The notes under the pieces are model-generated. The model saw only the letters and a program-made list of their open reading frames with translations. It did not search any database and was not told the origin of the DNA. A DNA stretch of 64,000 nt from Limonium bicolor (Eukaryota; Streptophyta; Magnoliopsida; Caryophyllales; Plumbaginaceae): assembly GCA_023374045.1 (NCBI GenBank), contig CM041779.1:298664167-298728166 (forward strand), given 5' to 3'. Shown in pieces: positions 12,506-22,095 of the stretch (its first letter is position 1; every line of letters starts with the position of its first letter). The position numbers were made by a program, and so were the translations under genes.

Positions 12506-13073
12506 GTTCTGGATTTGGCCAAGGAAAGAACCAATCTGATGGCCGCAGCTACATCTGCCGTAACTGCAACAAGGATCATCCCGGCACAGATTGCCAAGGA
12601 AGGGAGATCCGCTGCGTTCATTGTCAGAAAACCGGGCCACCGTGCCAATGCATGCCCGGAGAATTCTAAGCCCAAGGGCAATACCAGGGCTACAAGCAGC
12701 GTGAGGGCAAGGAGGTTGCACCTGGCGATGCTCATGCCAGCAACCTCACAGGGACAGGGGTCCGAGGTCCGCAGAAGGGCGCACCGCAGAGGCAGCCGGC
12801 CTTACACATCATAGACCGTGATGGGACCGGGACTAAGTCCGGCCCAGGTAACCACTGTAACCTTAATCCTTGAAGAGCATGACTAAGTATTAAAGTAATT
12901 GATGAATGAAAGCATGAATGCGTAAGTATTTGAGTATGAAATTGAGCATGAATAAGTAACATGGAAGTATGTATTGAGCATGAAATGAATTAGTAAGCCT
13001 AGAACTATTCTAGATGAATTTACCACCTTAGGGAAATTCCATATCTGTTACCCAATACCTTCAAACTCACCTC

Positions 13074-13769
13074 ATGAAGAGCCGACATCGCCAACCACCA
13101 CTTCAACAACGAACAGTGTCAGGTCATCCGCCCAGGTATGATTTATTAAAAGGATACCTGACACCCGAAGCACAAATTTCAATCATCCGACGATGCAACG
13201 AGTTAGGAACGGGTCCAGGAGGATTTTATACACCCGAATTCCCCGGTGGAGCTACAATGAAGCTGAAAATGATGTGCTTGGGAAAGGACTGGAACCCTTA
13301 TACCAAGACATACCAAACAACGCGAGCAGGAGACGGAGCAACACCTCCAGCAATACCCCCAGAATTCCAAACGCTTGTCACACAAGCTGTAGAAATTGCA
13401 CAACAATGTGAAGATGAACCAATCCCTGCACTTGAAGCAGATCTGTGTATCGTCAACTTCTATGAGAAAGAAGGACGACTTGGCTTACACCAAGACAAGG
13501 ACGAGACAGCGGAATCTCTTGAACTAGGAGTGCCCGTAGTGTCTTGGTCCATTGGTGATGATGCCGTATTTTTGTATAGCGAGCGGAAGCGTGTGGACCT
13601 CGCAGAAAAATTGGTATTGAGATCAGGAGATGTTCTAATCATGGGTGGAAAATCAAGGTTGCTGTATCACGGGATCCAGAAGATCAAGTTGAATACGGCA
13701 CCACCGGCAATAATCAATGCCACACACATGATACCAGGACGCCTGAACCTTACCTTTAGAAAGTATTAA
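13074..13769 (+). CDS. AlkB-type Fe(II)/2-oxoglutarate dioxygenase inside the retrotransposon
   Basis: The 231-codon ORF is intact. Iron ligands are H139 and D141 (in LGLHQDKDE) and H199 (LLYHGI). R223, N225 and R229 in RLNLTFR match the 2-oxoglutarate-binding motif of AlkB, and N128-F-Y130 opens the core fold. The N-terminal half (SIIRRCNELG, GGFYTPEF, LKMMCLGKDW) resembles the substrate-lid region of plant nuclear ALKBH1-like proteins. AlkB enzymes oxidatively remove methyl groups from bases in DNA or RNA, releasing formaldehyde; which base this one acts on is unknown. There is no signal peptide or membrane segment, and no intron inside, which fits capture of a spliced host mRNA. It starts at the first ATG of the frame (ACCTCATGAAG), and no longer in-frame start is seen. 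It sits between gag zinc knuckles and protease, inside a candidate intron. Unlike gag and pol in the same element, it has no frame break. The family is certain; expression and role are inferred. Confidence 0.93.
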   Translation: MKSRHRQPPLQQRTVSGHPPRYDLLKGYLTPEAQISIIRRCNELGTGPGGFYTPEFPGGATMKLKMMCLGKDWNPYTKTYQTTRAGDGATPPAIPPEFQTLVTQAVEIAQQCEDEPIPALEADLCIVNFYEKEGRLGLHQDKDETAESLELGVPVVSWSIGDDAVFLYSERKRVDLAEKLVLRSGDVLIMGGKSRLLYHGIQKIKLNTAPPAIINATHMIPGRLNLTFRKY

Positions 13770-13836
13770 TCTTGTAGTAGCATGTAATCCAGTAGTAACG
13801 TGTATTAGAGACACAGTATGTATGATGGTTGGGTTC

Positions 13837-13842
13837 AATAAA
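13837..13842 (+). terminator. Possible polyadenylation signal after AlkB
   Basis: AATAAA lies 68 bases after the AlkB stop and before the candidate acceptor at 13909. It could be the captured host 3' UTR signal. Use of it would make a short transcript encoding gag plus AlkB, or AlkB alone, without pol. Confidence 0.35.
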
Positions 13843-13909
13843 AGCAGTGTTGGTTATTAAATTCCACTTGCGTTCCACCATCTTTACTTATAATCTCATG
13901 AATCAATAG

Positions 13910-14469
13910 GTTGTGGACTCGGTACCGAAGGTAACCTGAGTATCCTCACCGAAGAACAAGCCGGCAAGAGCGGCACCATTCTAACGGGAACCTTCCCAGT
14001 AAACGGCATCGAAGCCTCAGTATTATTCGACTCCGGCGCCTCTCACACCTTCATATCGCCATCTCTTGCGAAGAAGTTGGGGCTAGATGCGGATGAGCTA
14101 CCGAACTTCTTGGTTACTCTCCCATCGAAGGAGCGGGTACAATGTACCAAGTATTACAAATCAGCCACCATTCAAATCAAAGGTGAAGCGTTTCCCATTT
14201 CCTTCATCGAATTCAACGGATTGGGATTCGACTTAATTATTGGAATGAACTGGTTGGAGCGGCACAAGGGGAGAATCCTATGCGCCGAGCACCGATTGCT
14301 GCTCAAGAGTCCATCTGGGGTCACTGTTTCATACCGCCAGAGACCGAAAGAGCCTTCAACTACAGTCATCTCCGCCATGGCAATGTATCGGGAGCTCAGA
14401 AAAGGGCATGAAGTGTATTTATGTCACGTGCAAGACCTGGAGAGAGATCCAGAGTTCAGTGACGAGTAG
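13910..14469 (+). CDS. pro: Element A aspartic protease domain
   Basis: The frame is open from the candidate acceptor to TAG 14467-14469. The catalytic motif [11 protein letters not shown] (Asp codon at 14029) is that of retroviral-type aspartic proteases, which cut the gag-pol polyprotein in the particle. [11 protein letters not shown] (~14230) is the conserved C-terminal block of gypsy proteases. There is no ATG before 14077, so it must be made as a fusion with gag. The frame ends one base out of register with RT; a single-base loss beside the TAG explains this better than programmed frameshifting, because Tekay-type elements normally have one gag-pol ORF. Confidence 0.88.
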
Positions 14470-15860
14470 CAGTAGTCTCAGAATTCCCTGATGTATTTCC
14501 GAAAGAGCTACCTGGTATGCCACCACAGAGGGCGGTAGAATTTGAAATCGATCTTGTACCGGGTACTGGTCCCATCGCTAGGGCACCATACCGTATGGCA
14601 CCGGCAGAAATGGCAGAACTCAAGGAACAGCTACATGATCTTCTCGACAAAGGGTTTATACGCCCGAGCGTATCACCCTGGGGAGCACCGGTCCTCTTCG
14701 TGAAGAAGAAGGACGGTAGTCTCCGCCTCTGCATCGACTACCGCGAATTGAATGCGGTCACTGTAAAGAATAAGTACCCATTGCCACGCATCGACGACCT
14801 GTTCGATCAGTTGAAGGGAGCATCCGTCTTTTCTAAGATTGATCTCCGATCCGGTTACCACCAAATTGCTATCAAAGAGCAAGACATTCAGAAAACAGCA
14901 TTCCGAACAAGATATGGCCACTACGAATTCACGGTGATGCCATTCGGTTTGTCTAATGCACCAGCCAATTCATGGACCTAATGAATCGGTTATTCAGTGA
15001 TCAGCTGGACACTTCAGTAGTAGTATTCATTGACGACATTCTTGTGTATTCGAAGTCACCAGAAGAGCATGAAAACCATTTGAGAAAAGTACTTGAGACA
15101 CTGCGCGAGAACCAGCTGTATGCGAAGTTCTCCAAATGCGAGTTTTGGCTAGATCAGGTATCATTCCTCGGTCATGTCATCTCGAGCGCGGGCATTTCAG
15201 TAGATCCATCCAAAATTGAAGCAGTGCGATCATGGCCTAGACCTAAGACTGTTACCGACATCCGGAGCTTTCTTGGTTTAGCCGGTTATTACCGGAGGTT
15301 TGTAAAGGACTTCTCAAAAGTCGCTAAGCCCATGACGTCATTGATGAAGAAAGATGCACCCTTTGTATGGACAAAGGAGTGCGAAGTATCCTTCCAGAAA
15401 TTAAAAGACTCATTGACCTCAGCGCCAATTCTCACACTTCCAGAGGGCACAGAGGGATTTGAGGTGTATTGTGATGCATCGGGCAAGGGCATGGGATGCG
15501 TACTCATGCAGCATGGCAAGGTAGTAGCCTACGCTTCTCGCCAGCTGAAAAAGCATGAGGAGAATTACCCGACACATGATCTAGAGTTAGGAGCCATTGT
15601 CTTCGCCTTGAAGATATGGCGACACTATCTCTATGGGGTAAGCATCACCATCTATTCCGACCACAAAAGTCTACAGTACGTATTCACCCAGAAAGAATTG
15701 AACCTAAGGCAGAGGAGGTGGATGGAGTTCCTCTCGGATTACGACATCAACCTCCAGTATAAAGAAGGGAAGGCAAACGTAGTAGCCGACGCCCTGAGTC
15801 GTCGAGCACACTCGCTCCATTCGCTACTCGCTTCTTCTAGCTTGGTTGACGAGGTGCGAG
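14470..15860 (+). pseudogene. pol: Element A reverse transcriptase and RNase H
   Basis: RT starts near [15 protein letters not shown]. It shows [18 protein letters not shown] (~14680), [11 protein letters not shown] (~14840) and the active-site box FIDDILVYS (~15030, the FxDD form). A frame change at ~14968 splits the ORF just before the FIDD box. RNase H follows: [11 protein letters not shown] (first Asp), [17 protein letters not shown] (Glu), YSDHKSL (Asp) and NVVADALSR (final Asp). These enzymes copy the element RNA into DNA in the cytoplasmic particle. All catalytic residues are present, but the ORF is split once as read. Confidence 0.9.
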
Positions 15861-17283
15861 ACGCTCAGTTGAGCGACCCTTACTTCACAGAGATCAGACA
15901 GAAAATTACAGATGGTACCTTCGAGCGCCGAAAGTACGACTTCAAACTGCATGAAGATGGTCTGATCCGTTTGAATGGCAGATTATGCGTCCCCCGAAGC
16001 AATGCTGAGCTAAGGGATCGCATTCTGCGTGAGTCACATTGTTCGACATTGCATGTCCATCCGGGAGCCTCTAAAATGTACAAAGACATGAAGAGGTACT
16101 TCTGGTGGTCAGGATGAATCAGACGTGACTGAGTATGTTCTGAGGTGTCTCACATGCCAGAAGGTGAAGTTGAGCACCGAAGACCGGGAGGAATGGTGCA
16201 ATCCATGCCCATTCCGGAGTGGAAATTCCACGACATCTCCATGGATTTTGTTGTTGGACTCCCACCTGCTAGGGGAGGACTCAACATGATCTGGGTAGTA
16301 GTGATCGCCTCACCAAGGTTGCCCGATTCATACCGATGAAGGACACCTGGAAGGTGGCGAAGCTCGCAGAGCTATTCGACAAGGAGATCATCCGACACCA
16401 CGGAGTCCCAAAAACCATTGTATCTGACCGCGACACCAGATTTCTTTCGAGATACTGGAGAGCGACACGGGAAGCGCTTGGTACTGAGTTGAAGCTTAGC
16501 ACCGCCTTCCATCCACAGACCGACGGTCAGACAGAAAGGACCATCCAAACACTAGAGGATATGCTAAGGGCATGTGCCTTAGACTTCCAGGGGAGCTGGA
16601 TTGAGAAGCTTCATCTTATCGAGTTTTCGTATAACAATAGCTACCATGCTTCGATTAAGATGTCGCCATTCCAAGCTTTGTATGGTAGACCTTGCCGTAC
16701 CCCGTTGTGTTGGGATGAGTCAAGCGAAGCGGTCATCATAGGACCGGAGTATTTGGAACAAGTACAAGCTGAGGTACAACAAATCCGAGCCAATATGAAG
16801 GCAGCCCAAGATAGACAGAAATCCTATGCGGATGTGCGACGACGCGACCTTGAGTTCGCCGTGGGCGACCAAGTGTTCCTGCGTGTCTCACCTATGAAGG
16901 GTGTCTTTCGATTTGGCCAGAAGGGCAAACTGAGCCCGAAATTTGTAGGCCCGTATGCCATTACCGAGAGGATTGGAGCCGTAGCTTATAGGCTAGCATT
17001 GCCTGAAGAATTGGGGCGTGTTCATGATGTCTTTCATGTATCACAACTCAAGAAATACATAGCCGATCCCTCTCATGTATTAGAACCCGAACATCTATCC
17101 CTAGAGCCGACGATGAGATATGTCGAGACTCCACTGCGAATCCTTGATACCAAGACAAGAGACACTCGCCATAAATCTGTACGAATGGTGAAGGTCTTGT
17201 GGTCTAACCACGACGTCGAGGAAGCGACTTGGGAATTAGAGGACGCCATGAAGGCGAAGTACCCGAATTTATTTGTAGACTAG
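15861..17283 (+). pseudogene. pol: Element A integrase with C-terminal chromodomain
   Basis: The N-terminal HHCC zinc region spans [14 protein letters not shown] to CLTCQKVK. The DDE core shows DFVVGLP (D), VSDRDTRF (D) and ERTIQTLEDML (E). The GPY/F-like block is KFVGPYAITERIG, and a chromodomain-type tail VKVLWSNHDVEEATWE ends near the TAG at 17281. Chromodomains guide chromoviruses to marked chromatin. Frame breaks occur at ~16118 (two nearby single-base losses relative to copy B) and ~16305 (one), so the protein is split in three as read. Confidence 0.9.
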
Positions 17284-17328
17284 ATGTCTAGTATCCGTAT
17301 AGCACGGAGGGTACGGGGCGTACCCCTT

Positions 17329-17342
17329 TTAAGGGGGGTAGA
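17329..17342 (+). other. Upstream polypurine-like motif in A (second PPT)
   Basis: TTAAGGGGGGTAGA, 46 bases after the pol stop, is identical over 14 bases to the true PPT at 17804-17817. It is embedded in a near-palindrome, CCCCTTTTAAGGGG. Confidence 0.7.
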
Positions 17343-17803
17343 GCCTTTTTGCTTTTGCATTGCTTCGGGTTAGCATTGCATAGTATGTATGTATGTAATT
17401 GTATTTTGGTTGGCACATGTAGTGCTAAGTGTATTGTATTGGCACAAAGTAGTGCTAGTAGTATTGGTATGTAGTACGATGTGTATGGTATGTATGTAAT
17501 GAGTAATGCATTGTGTTGTACGGTATATGACACGAATGACATTGTGAAGTATTGCGAATGTATTGTGGATTGTATGAATTGGATGGAGTTGTGTATGGTA
17601 TTTGAATGAAGTATTGTGTATGGATTGAGTATTGCGTATGGTATTTGAACTAAGTATGTGGCATGGTATTGAATTGCGTATGCTGGTAGTGTAAGAATTG
17701 TGAACACCTTGTAAGGTGGTAGTAGAATGTATTGTGGCAATTGGCTTGCCAAATGAGTAGAAATGGTAAATGTAACCTTGAGCAACTTTGAGGGCAAAGT
17801 TTC
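17343..17803 (+). other. Element A 3' non-coding spacer
   Basis: About 460 bases rich in short degenerate GTATTG/GTATG repeats lie between the two PPT-like motifs. A minus-strand ORF through it is a low-complexity shadow. Confidence 0.6.
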
Positions 17804-17817
17804 TTAAGGGGGGTAGA
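17804..17817 (+). other. Polypurine tract of element A
   Basis: TTAAGGGGGGTAGA ends one base before the 3' LTR start at 17819. This is the expected position for the plus-strand primer of reverse transcription. Confidence 0.9.
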
Positions 17818-17818
17818 T

Positions 17819-20800
17819 TGAAATACCCCGTAATTAAAAACAGTGATTAATTAGGCTAATTATATTTTTAAAGGCTTAATTACACTAAATAAATACTAGG
17901 GAACAAATCCCGAAGAAAACGGACCTTTAAAATGGGTTAAAAGCATAAACGAACCTTAAAGCGCGTTTTCGAGGAAACCGGGAAAACGTGACTTTAAGCG
18001 GGTCAAATAGACTCGTAACAATTTTGGTCAACTAAATAGTCACTAATAAATATTAGTGAAGCTTTAGAACCAATAAAATTAATTAAACGAGAAAATTCCG
18101 GAAAACGGGTACCGGTTAGTAAAACTGTAACAACCGGTAAGTTGTGGGGTGAGAGAGTAAATAAACAAAGCTAATGTGTCCACTTGGTAAATAAAATCTG
18201 AAAATGCTGTGTGTGTATAGAGGGGGCCGGTCCACTCACTACCCCCTCCTCTTTATTTGCCTTTAGTGACTAAAGGACAAACAAATAAACAAAAATTAAC
18301 ACTCTCTCTCTCCTACCCCTCACCCTCTCTCACGTAACTCCCTTCTCCTTCCCTCTGATTTTCTCCTCCCTCTCAGCCGATAATGGCGATTTCTTGAGCC
18401 CCCATACAGCTCTCTACTTCTCTCCTCTCTTTGACCACTCAAATCTCCTCCAAACTCACAAAATTATACCGTTGTAATCCCCTTGCAAAGGAGAACATTT
18501 TCATCCTTTCAAAAATCCAAAAGCTCCTTTCGTTTTTGAGGGTGTTCACCATTTGGAGATTTGAAGCCACCATTAGAAGCACCTTCACCTCCTTTCATCT
18601 TGAGGTAAAAAGAAGTTCGAAAATCCATGGTTTCTAGCCCTTGTTGCATTTTAAGAATTTCAGTTTTGAACTCTTGGTTCCTTGTTGCTTCAGCCGATTT
18701 TGGCTCCTCTTGGGCTAGAATATTGTTCTCTTGCTAGTCAAGAACTTCATCTACTCATTGAAGGTAACACTCTTTTCTAAACCCTAAAACTTAAATTCTA
18801 GGTTAGTATAAAATGAAGCTAAATGGTATTGTGTATGTGTATGTGCTGTAGCACTTGTGTGTGTGGTCTCATTGGGACCGAGAACAAAGGAAGAAAGGAA
18901 GAGAAGGAAAAGGAAGAAAGAAAACTAGCAAGACAAGGTAATTGTGCTTACCTTGAACTAGTTTGTATGTGTATTGTAACAGTTTTTGAGTAGTAGAAAT
19001 GATAATGTATTGAGTATGAGTAGTAGTAATTAGTAATGTATTGGAGAAAGAATGTAACAGTTTTGAAGTTTTAAATGATGTTAAAACTTGGGAAAATTGG
19101 GTATGAATGTGTATGTGTGCAGGATTTTATTGTTGTGTAGTAGTGTTGAAGTATTGTAAACAGGTTGAGAATGAGATGTGAGCTGAAATTAGTGTGGAGA
19201 ATGTTAAAATATAGGGGAGACTATGGCAAATTTGTGTAGAAAGAGAGGACTTAAGTTGTTTAAGATGAGGTATTTGGAGAGTCTAAGAGGATGGTTTTGT
19301 ATTTTGAAACAGATTGGGAAAAGAGTAGGTTAAGGGAATGGAACTAGGATGTGAGTAATGAATTTGAGATGCCAAGAGTAGCATTAGTTGAGAGAGTAAT
19401 GAAGGTTAGAAGTTTGAATGAAAATCTGTAGCAATGAAGAAAGAAAATTGGTATAAGTGCTGGAATGAAGGGAGGAAAATGGTGTAAGTGGATTGATGGA
19501 TTTAGCAATGAGTTTGATGGATGAACGAAGGTGAATTAGAGGATTTAAATGGTGTTTAAACATGTAGGAAACATGTGGAAATGAGTAGGAAAAGATTGGG
19601 TGTGAATTGAGTAGAGTTTGGGATTCAAAATAAGTAATTAAAATGAGTACTGGGCTGGACCGACCCTAGGACCGATCCTAGCAGGGTCGGTCGACCCGAA
19701 AATCAGTAATCCCGAAAGCTTCTGCATCCGACCGACCCAGAGGACCGACTCTGTCTGGGTCGGTCGAGTGGGAATCTTTGGTGGAAATGTCTCTGCAGCC
19801 GACCGACCCAGGGGACCGACCCTGCCTGGGTCGGTCGAGAAGAAATTTTGAGTCGGATTCTTTCTGTAACCGACCGACCCAGTGGACCGACCCTGGCTGG
19901 GTCGGTCGGTCTGAAATTTTCTGTAATCGAGTCTCTGCACCCGACCGACCCAGGGGACCGACCCAGGGTGGGTCGGTCGGGTCAAACAAAAAAAAGTTTT
20001 AATTATATGACTATAGCAATCATATATCATATATATGCCTATATACCCGTATGCATATATATGTAGTAATACACCATTGATGGAGTAATAATGGTAAGGA
20101 AGTAAGTAATTTTGTAAGAAAACAAGTTTGTGAGGTAGTAAAGAAAAGAAAGGTTTATAACCAAGTATGAATGTAAAGAAGTAGTAAGTATACATTGAAA
20201 GTATTAATGAGGGAGTAAGTTAGATCAATAATAGATCATTGATCATACTACTTCATGTATGTATAGGAATCAAATAGTTGATCCCCAAAGGAACCGGTAG
20301 AACGTATTCGACGGTGAACGGTATGATTTCCTCATGCCCTGTATCCTAACTTGGTTACCCCGATTTGTGTGTTTATGTGATCACCAACAAGATAAATGCA
20401 TGAACCGGATTTATATTGCACTTATATGTGTTTGAACTATATTGTTCTTGTTGTTGCTCTTGAACTCATAGTTTGTATAATTCATGAAATGATGGATGGA
20501 AATGGAGTGATGTGTAAGTATGAGTACTTGTGTATGTATGTGTAGAAGTAAGTATGGACTTCTACTAATTCCTAACAACCTAACTCCTAACATGAGTAAT
20601 GAGTAAATGGAAGAGTAGAAGCCCGATATAGTTTCGGCCACGCGTGAGGATAAGGAACCACAAGAGGTTGGAACCGAATCCTGGCTATGATCTTTTCCTT
20701 GGACCAATTCCCTTTGTATGGGTAGCATCCTGGATTAGTGGGCCACCCTAAAGCCCGGTGGTGGGAAGTAGTATTCCCTGCCCGGAGGTCATACCGACTT

Positions 20801-21677
20801 AACTGGAAGTAAAGTATGTAAGAAGTATGTATTGTATTCGTATTGGTCTTGACTATTGTAAGTCATTGACCCGGAGTAAAAAGTATTGAACACCCGATTA
20901 ACCCGGGTGTGTAATGAGGCTAACTGGACCTTGTATGTATTGGAGAATTGTATCTCCGTAATGCGGTGAGTATTCGGTAGTATAAACGGTCGACTTGAGT
21001 TGTCTTCCCTGCATGTATTGTATGTATTGAATGTATGTATGCCTTGTGAAATGAATGTATTGATGTGTATAAACCATGTATGTATGTATGAATGAAACGA
21101 ACCGCATGTACTCGACCAAATAGTTGGCGTACCCTCGCTAGTACGCGGGGTATGCGGTTATCATATGCAGCGTAAGCTGACCCCCTAGGGGGAATGTTTT
21201 TACTCCACAGGTACCCGCGAGGCGTGAAGGTAGAGTAAGGGCAGCATGTAATTCTTTTTGGAGTAGTTAGTAGGAATTAGAAGAGTGTACCGAGTTGTAC
21301 ACGGCTAGAGCCTTTTGAGTAGCCGGTGTACCATGTGGTACACCTTTTTGGACATTGAACTCTTAATTGGATAGTAAGGAGAGGTTGTATAAACTCTTCA
21401 TTTTGGGAAGTAGTCATGGAATGTAATTTGCCTAACTTGGATACTCGGTAATCAATTGTAAGTAAGTATTTGGCATTGTAAAGTATGTAGTATGTATTTG
21501 GTTTATTCTAATCGTCAGACCGATACAGTAAGTAGTAGTAGCCTTGTTGGCCTTGGATGGCTAACGGCGTTGTATCACCCGCCGGGAGTAAGTAAGTAAG
21601 CAAGTATTCCGCTGCGAGTAAGGTAAGTATGGGAACGATTAAAGGATTATGAAAGGATTAACGGTTGGGGTGTTACA
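17819..21677 (+). repeat. Element A 3' LTR (3,859 bp)
   Basis: It is collinear with the 5' LTR throughout, with many one-base length differences, often in homopolymers. It ends TGTTACA at 21677, joined directly to a reversed gag fragment of another copy. Confidence 0.92.
19655..19985 (+). repeat. Dyad repeat array in A 3' LTR
   Basis: Five units with GACCGACCC...GGGTCGGTC arms, matching the array at 9150-9485. Here the fourth unit has both arms intact. Confidence 0.9.
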
Positions 21678-21888
21678 CCCAGTTTACTTCTCTGGGTGGA
21701 GGGGGCGGGATTGGTCCCGTTTGAGTCTGTTGGTTCTGTTGGTTTTGCTGCATAGCATTGATTACTTGCGGTAGCATCTGCGCTACCGTGGCGGTGACGA
21801 TCTCAGCTATCGTCTGCGCGCCAGGTCCTTCAGAGGCTTCGCCTCTAGCTCGGCCTCGGCGTCGTCCTGACATCTGAACATTTAGCAT
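21678..21888 (-). pseudogene. gag: Gag N-terminal fragment of a second copy (B2)
   Basis: On the minus strand, ATG at ~21873 begins MSGRRRGRARGEASEG and runs through QTIAEIVTATVAQMLPQVI to REVNWV, where element A's LTR end cuts it. It is clearly the same gag as element A's (same motifs, same spacing). Here too the ATG follows GTTCAG directly. The rest of this gag is not found at the other end of A. Confidence 0.9.
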
Positions 21889-22083
21889 TTACATTAGGCT
21901 TCGCAAGATATAACTCAAGGGTCTTGGAATTTAAGCAAGGTATCGTTCCTAAGAACGTCAAGGGTATCCGTTGTTAACAACGGTAGTTCCTAGTTAGGTT
22001 TCTAAGTATCCGTCTTAAGACGGTTGAAATCCTAACTCGGTAATCCCTATGCTCGGAAACTATGGACATCAGGGCGTAACTAC

Positions 22084-22095
22084 GCTCTGATACCA
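22084..22095 (-). other. Primer-binding site of B2
   Basis: GCTCTGATACCA is the reverse complement of the tRNA-Met PBS. It lies between the LTR 22101-26027 and the gag fragment, in minus orientation. Confidence 0.9.

Larger units (their letters stand above)
11395..12847 (+). pseudogene. gag: Element A gag (interrupted, with introns)
   Basis: The start ATG (11395) follows TTGTTCAG directly and begins MSGRGRGRPRG; B2 shares this N-terminus. A Gln-rich linker leads to the capsid-like region (around ETNWVKAVADLRP and FKGESDPAKLEAYL), then DWWKLVKAEH...EYYRTFTSLLRL near 11750-11945. Two CCHC-type zinc knuckles lie at ~12555-12650: a variant C-x2-C-x3-H-x4-C (CRNCNKDHPGTDC) and a standard one (CVHCQKTGHRANAC). 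Breaks: TAG at 11548-11550 (CAG to TAG type), single-base frame changes near 11740 and 11975, and more near 12390 and 12625. Two intron-like gaps (12056-~12179, 12415-12505) separate conserved blocks. The last exon part ends KSGP with a donor at 12848. Gag builds the cytoplasmic virus-like particle; this copy would not give full-length protein as read. Confidence 0.85.
12848..13909 (+). other. Candidate intron 3 between gag and protease, housing AlkB
   Basis: The donor GGCCCAG|GTAACC (GT at 12848) and acceptor AATCAATAG|GTTGTGG (AG at 13908-13909) delimit 1,062 bases. Joining the flanks keeps one frame (TKSGP to [10 protein letters not shown]) and so links gag to protease. The AlkB ORF (13074-13769) lies wholly inside, in sense orientation, with non-coding DNA of ~226 and ~140 bases on either side. 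No splice data exist here; the claim rests on site quality and frame. Confidence 0.6.
7259..21677 (+). mobile_element. Element A: Tekay/Del-type chromovirus carrying an AlkB ORF
   Basis: Two direct LTRs (7259-11171 and 17819-21677) begin TGAAATACCCCG and end GGGTGTTACA. A tRNA-Met PBS follows the first and a polypurine tract precedes the second. The order is gag, AlkB, protease, RT, RNase H, integrase, chromodomain. Integrase before a C-terminal chromodomain makes it a Ty3/gypsy chromovirus; the ~3.9 kb LTRs, tRNA-Met primer and chromodomain type fit the Tekay/Del clade. The LTRs differ by many small indels and some substitutions, so the insertion is not brand new. gag and pol carry stops and frameshifts, but AlkB is open. 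The bases beside the LTR ends (AAAAT left, CCCAG right) do not form a target-site duplication. It may be non-autonomous now. Confidence 0.93.

Noticed and set aside
13074..13769. AlkB as an independent host gene in which element A formed
   Set aside because: It is intronless, in sense with the element, bounded by splice-like sites that keep the gag-pro frame, and lies at a domain border. This all fits cargo better, although a population check is still decisive.
14467..14520. Programmed frameshift between protease and RT
   Set aside because: No slippery site with a following structure was seen, and other one-base losses occur in the same element, so a simple deletion (or read error) is more likely.
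19638..20195. 185-codon minus ORF (and similar ORFs at 9135-9491, 19678-19989, 23754-24209)
   Set aside because: Translations of the LTR dyad arrays; open because units repeat, not because they code. No domain, and different frames look alike.
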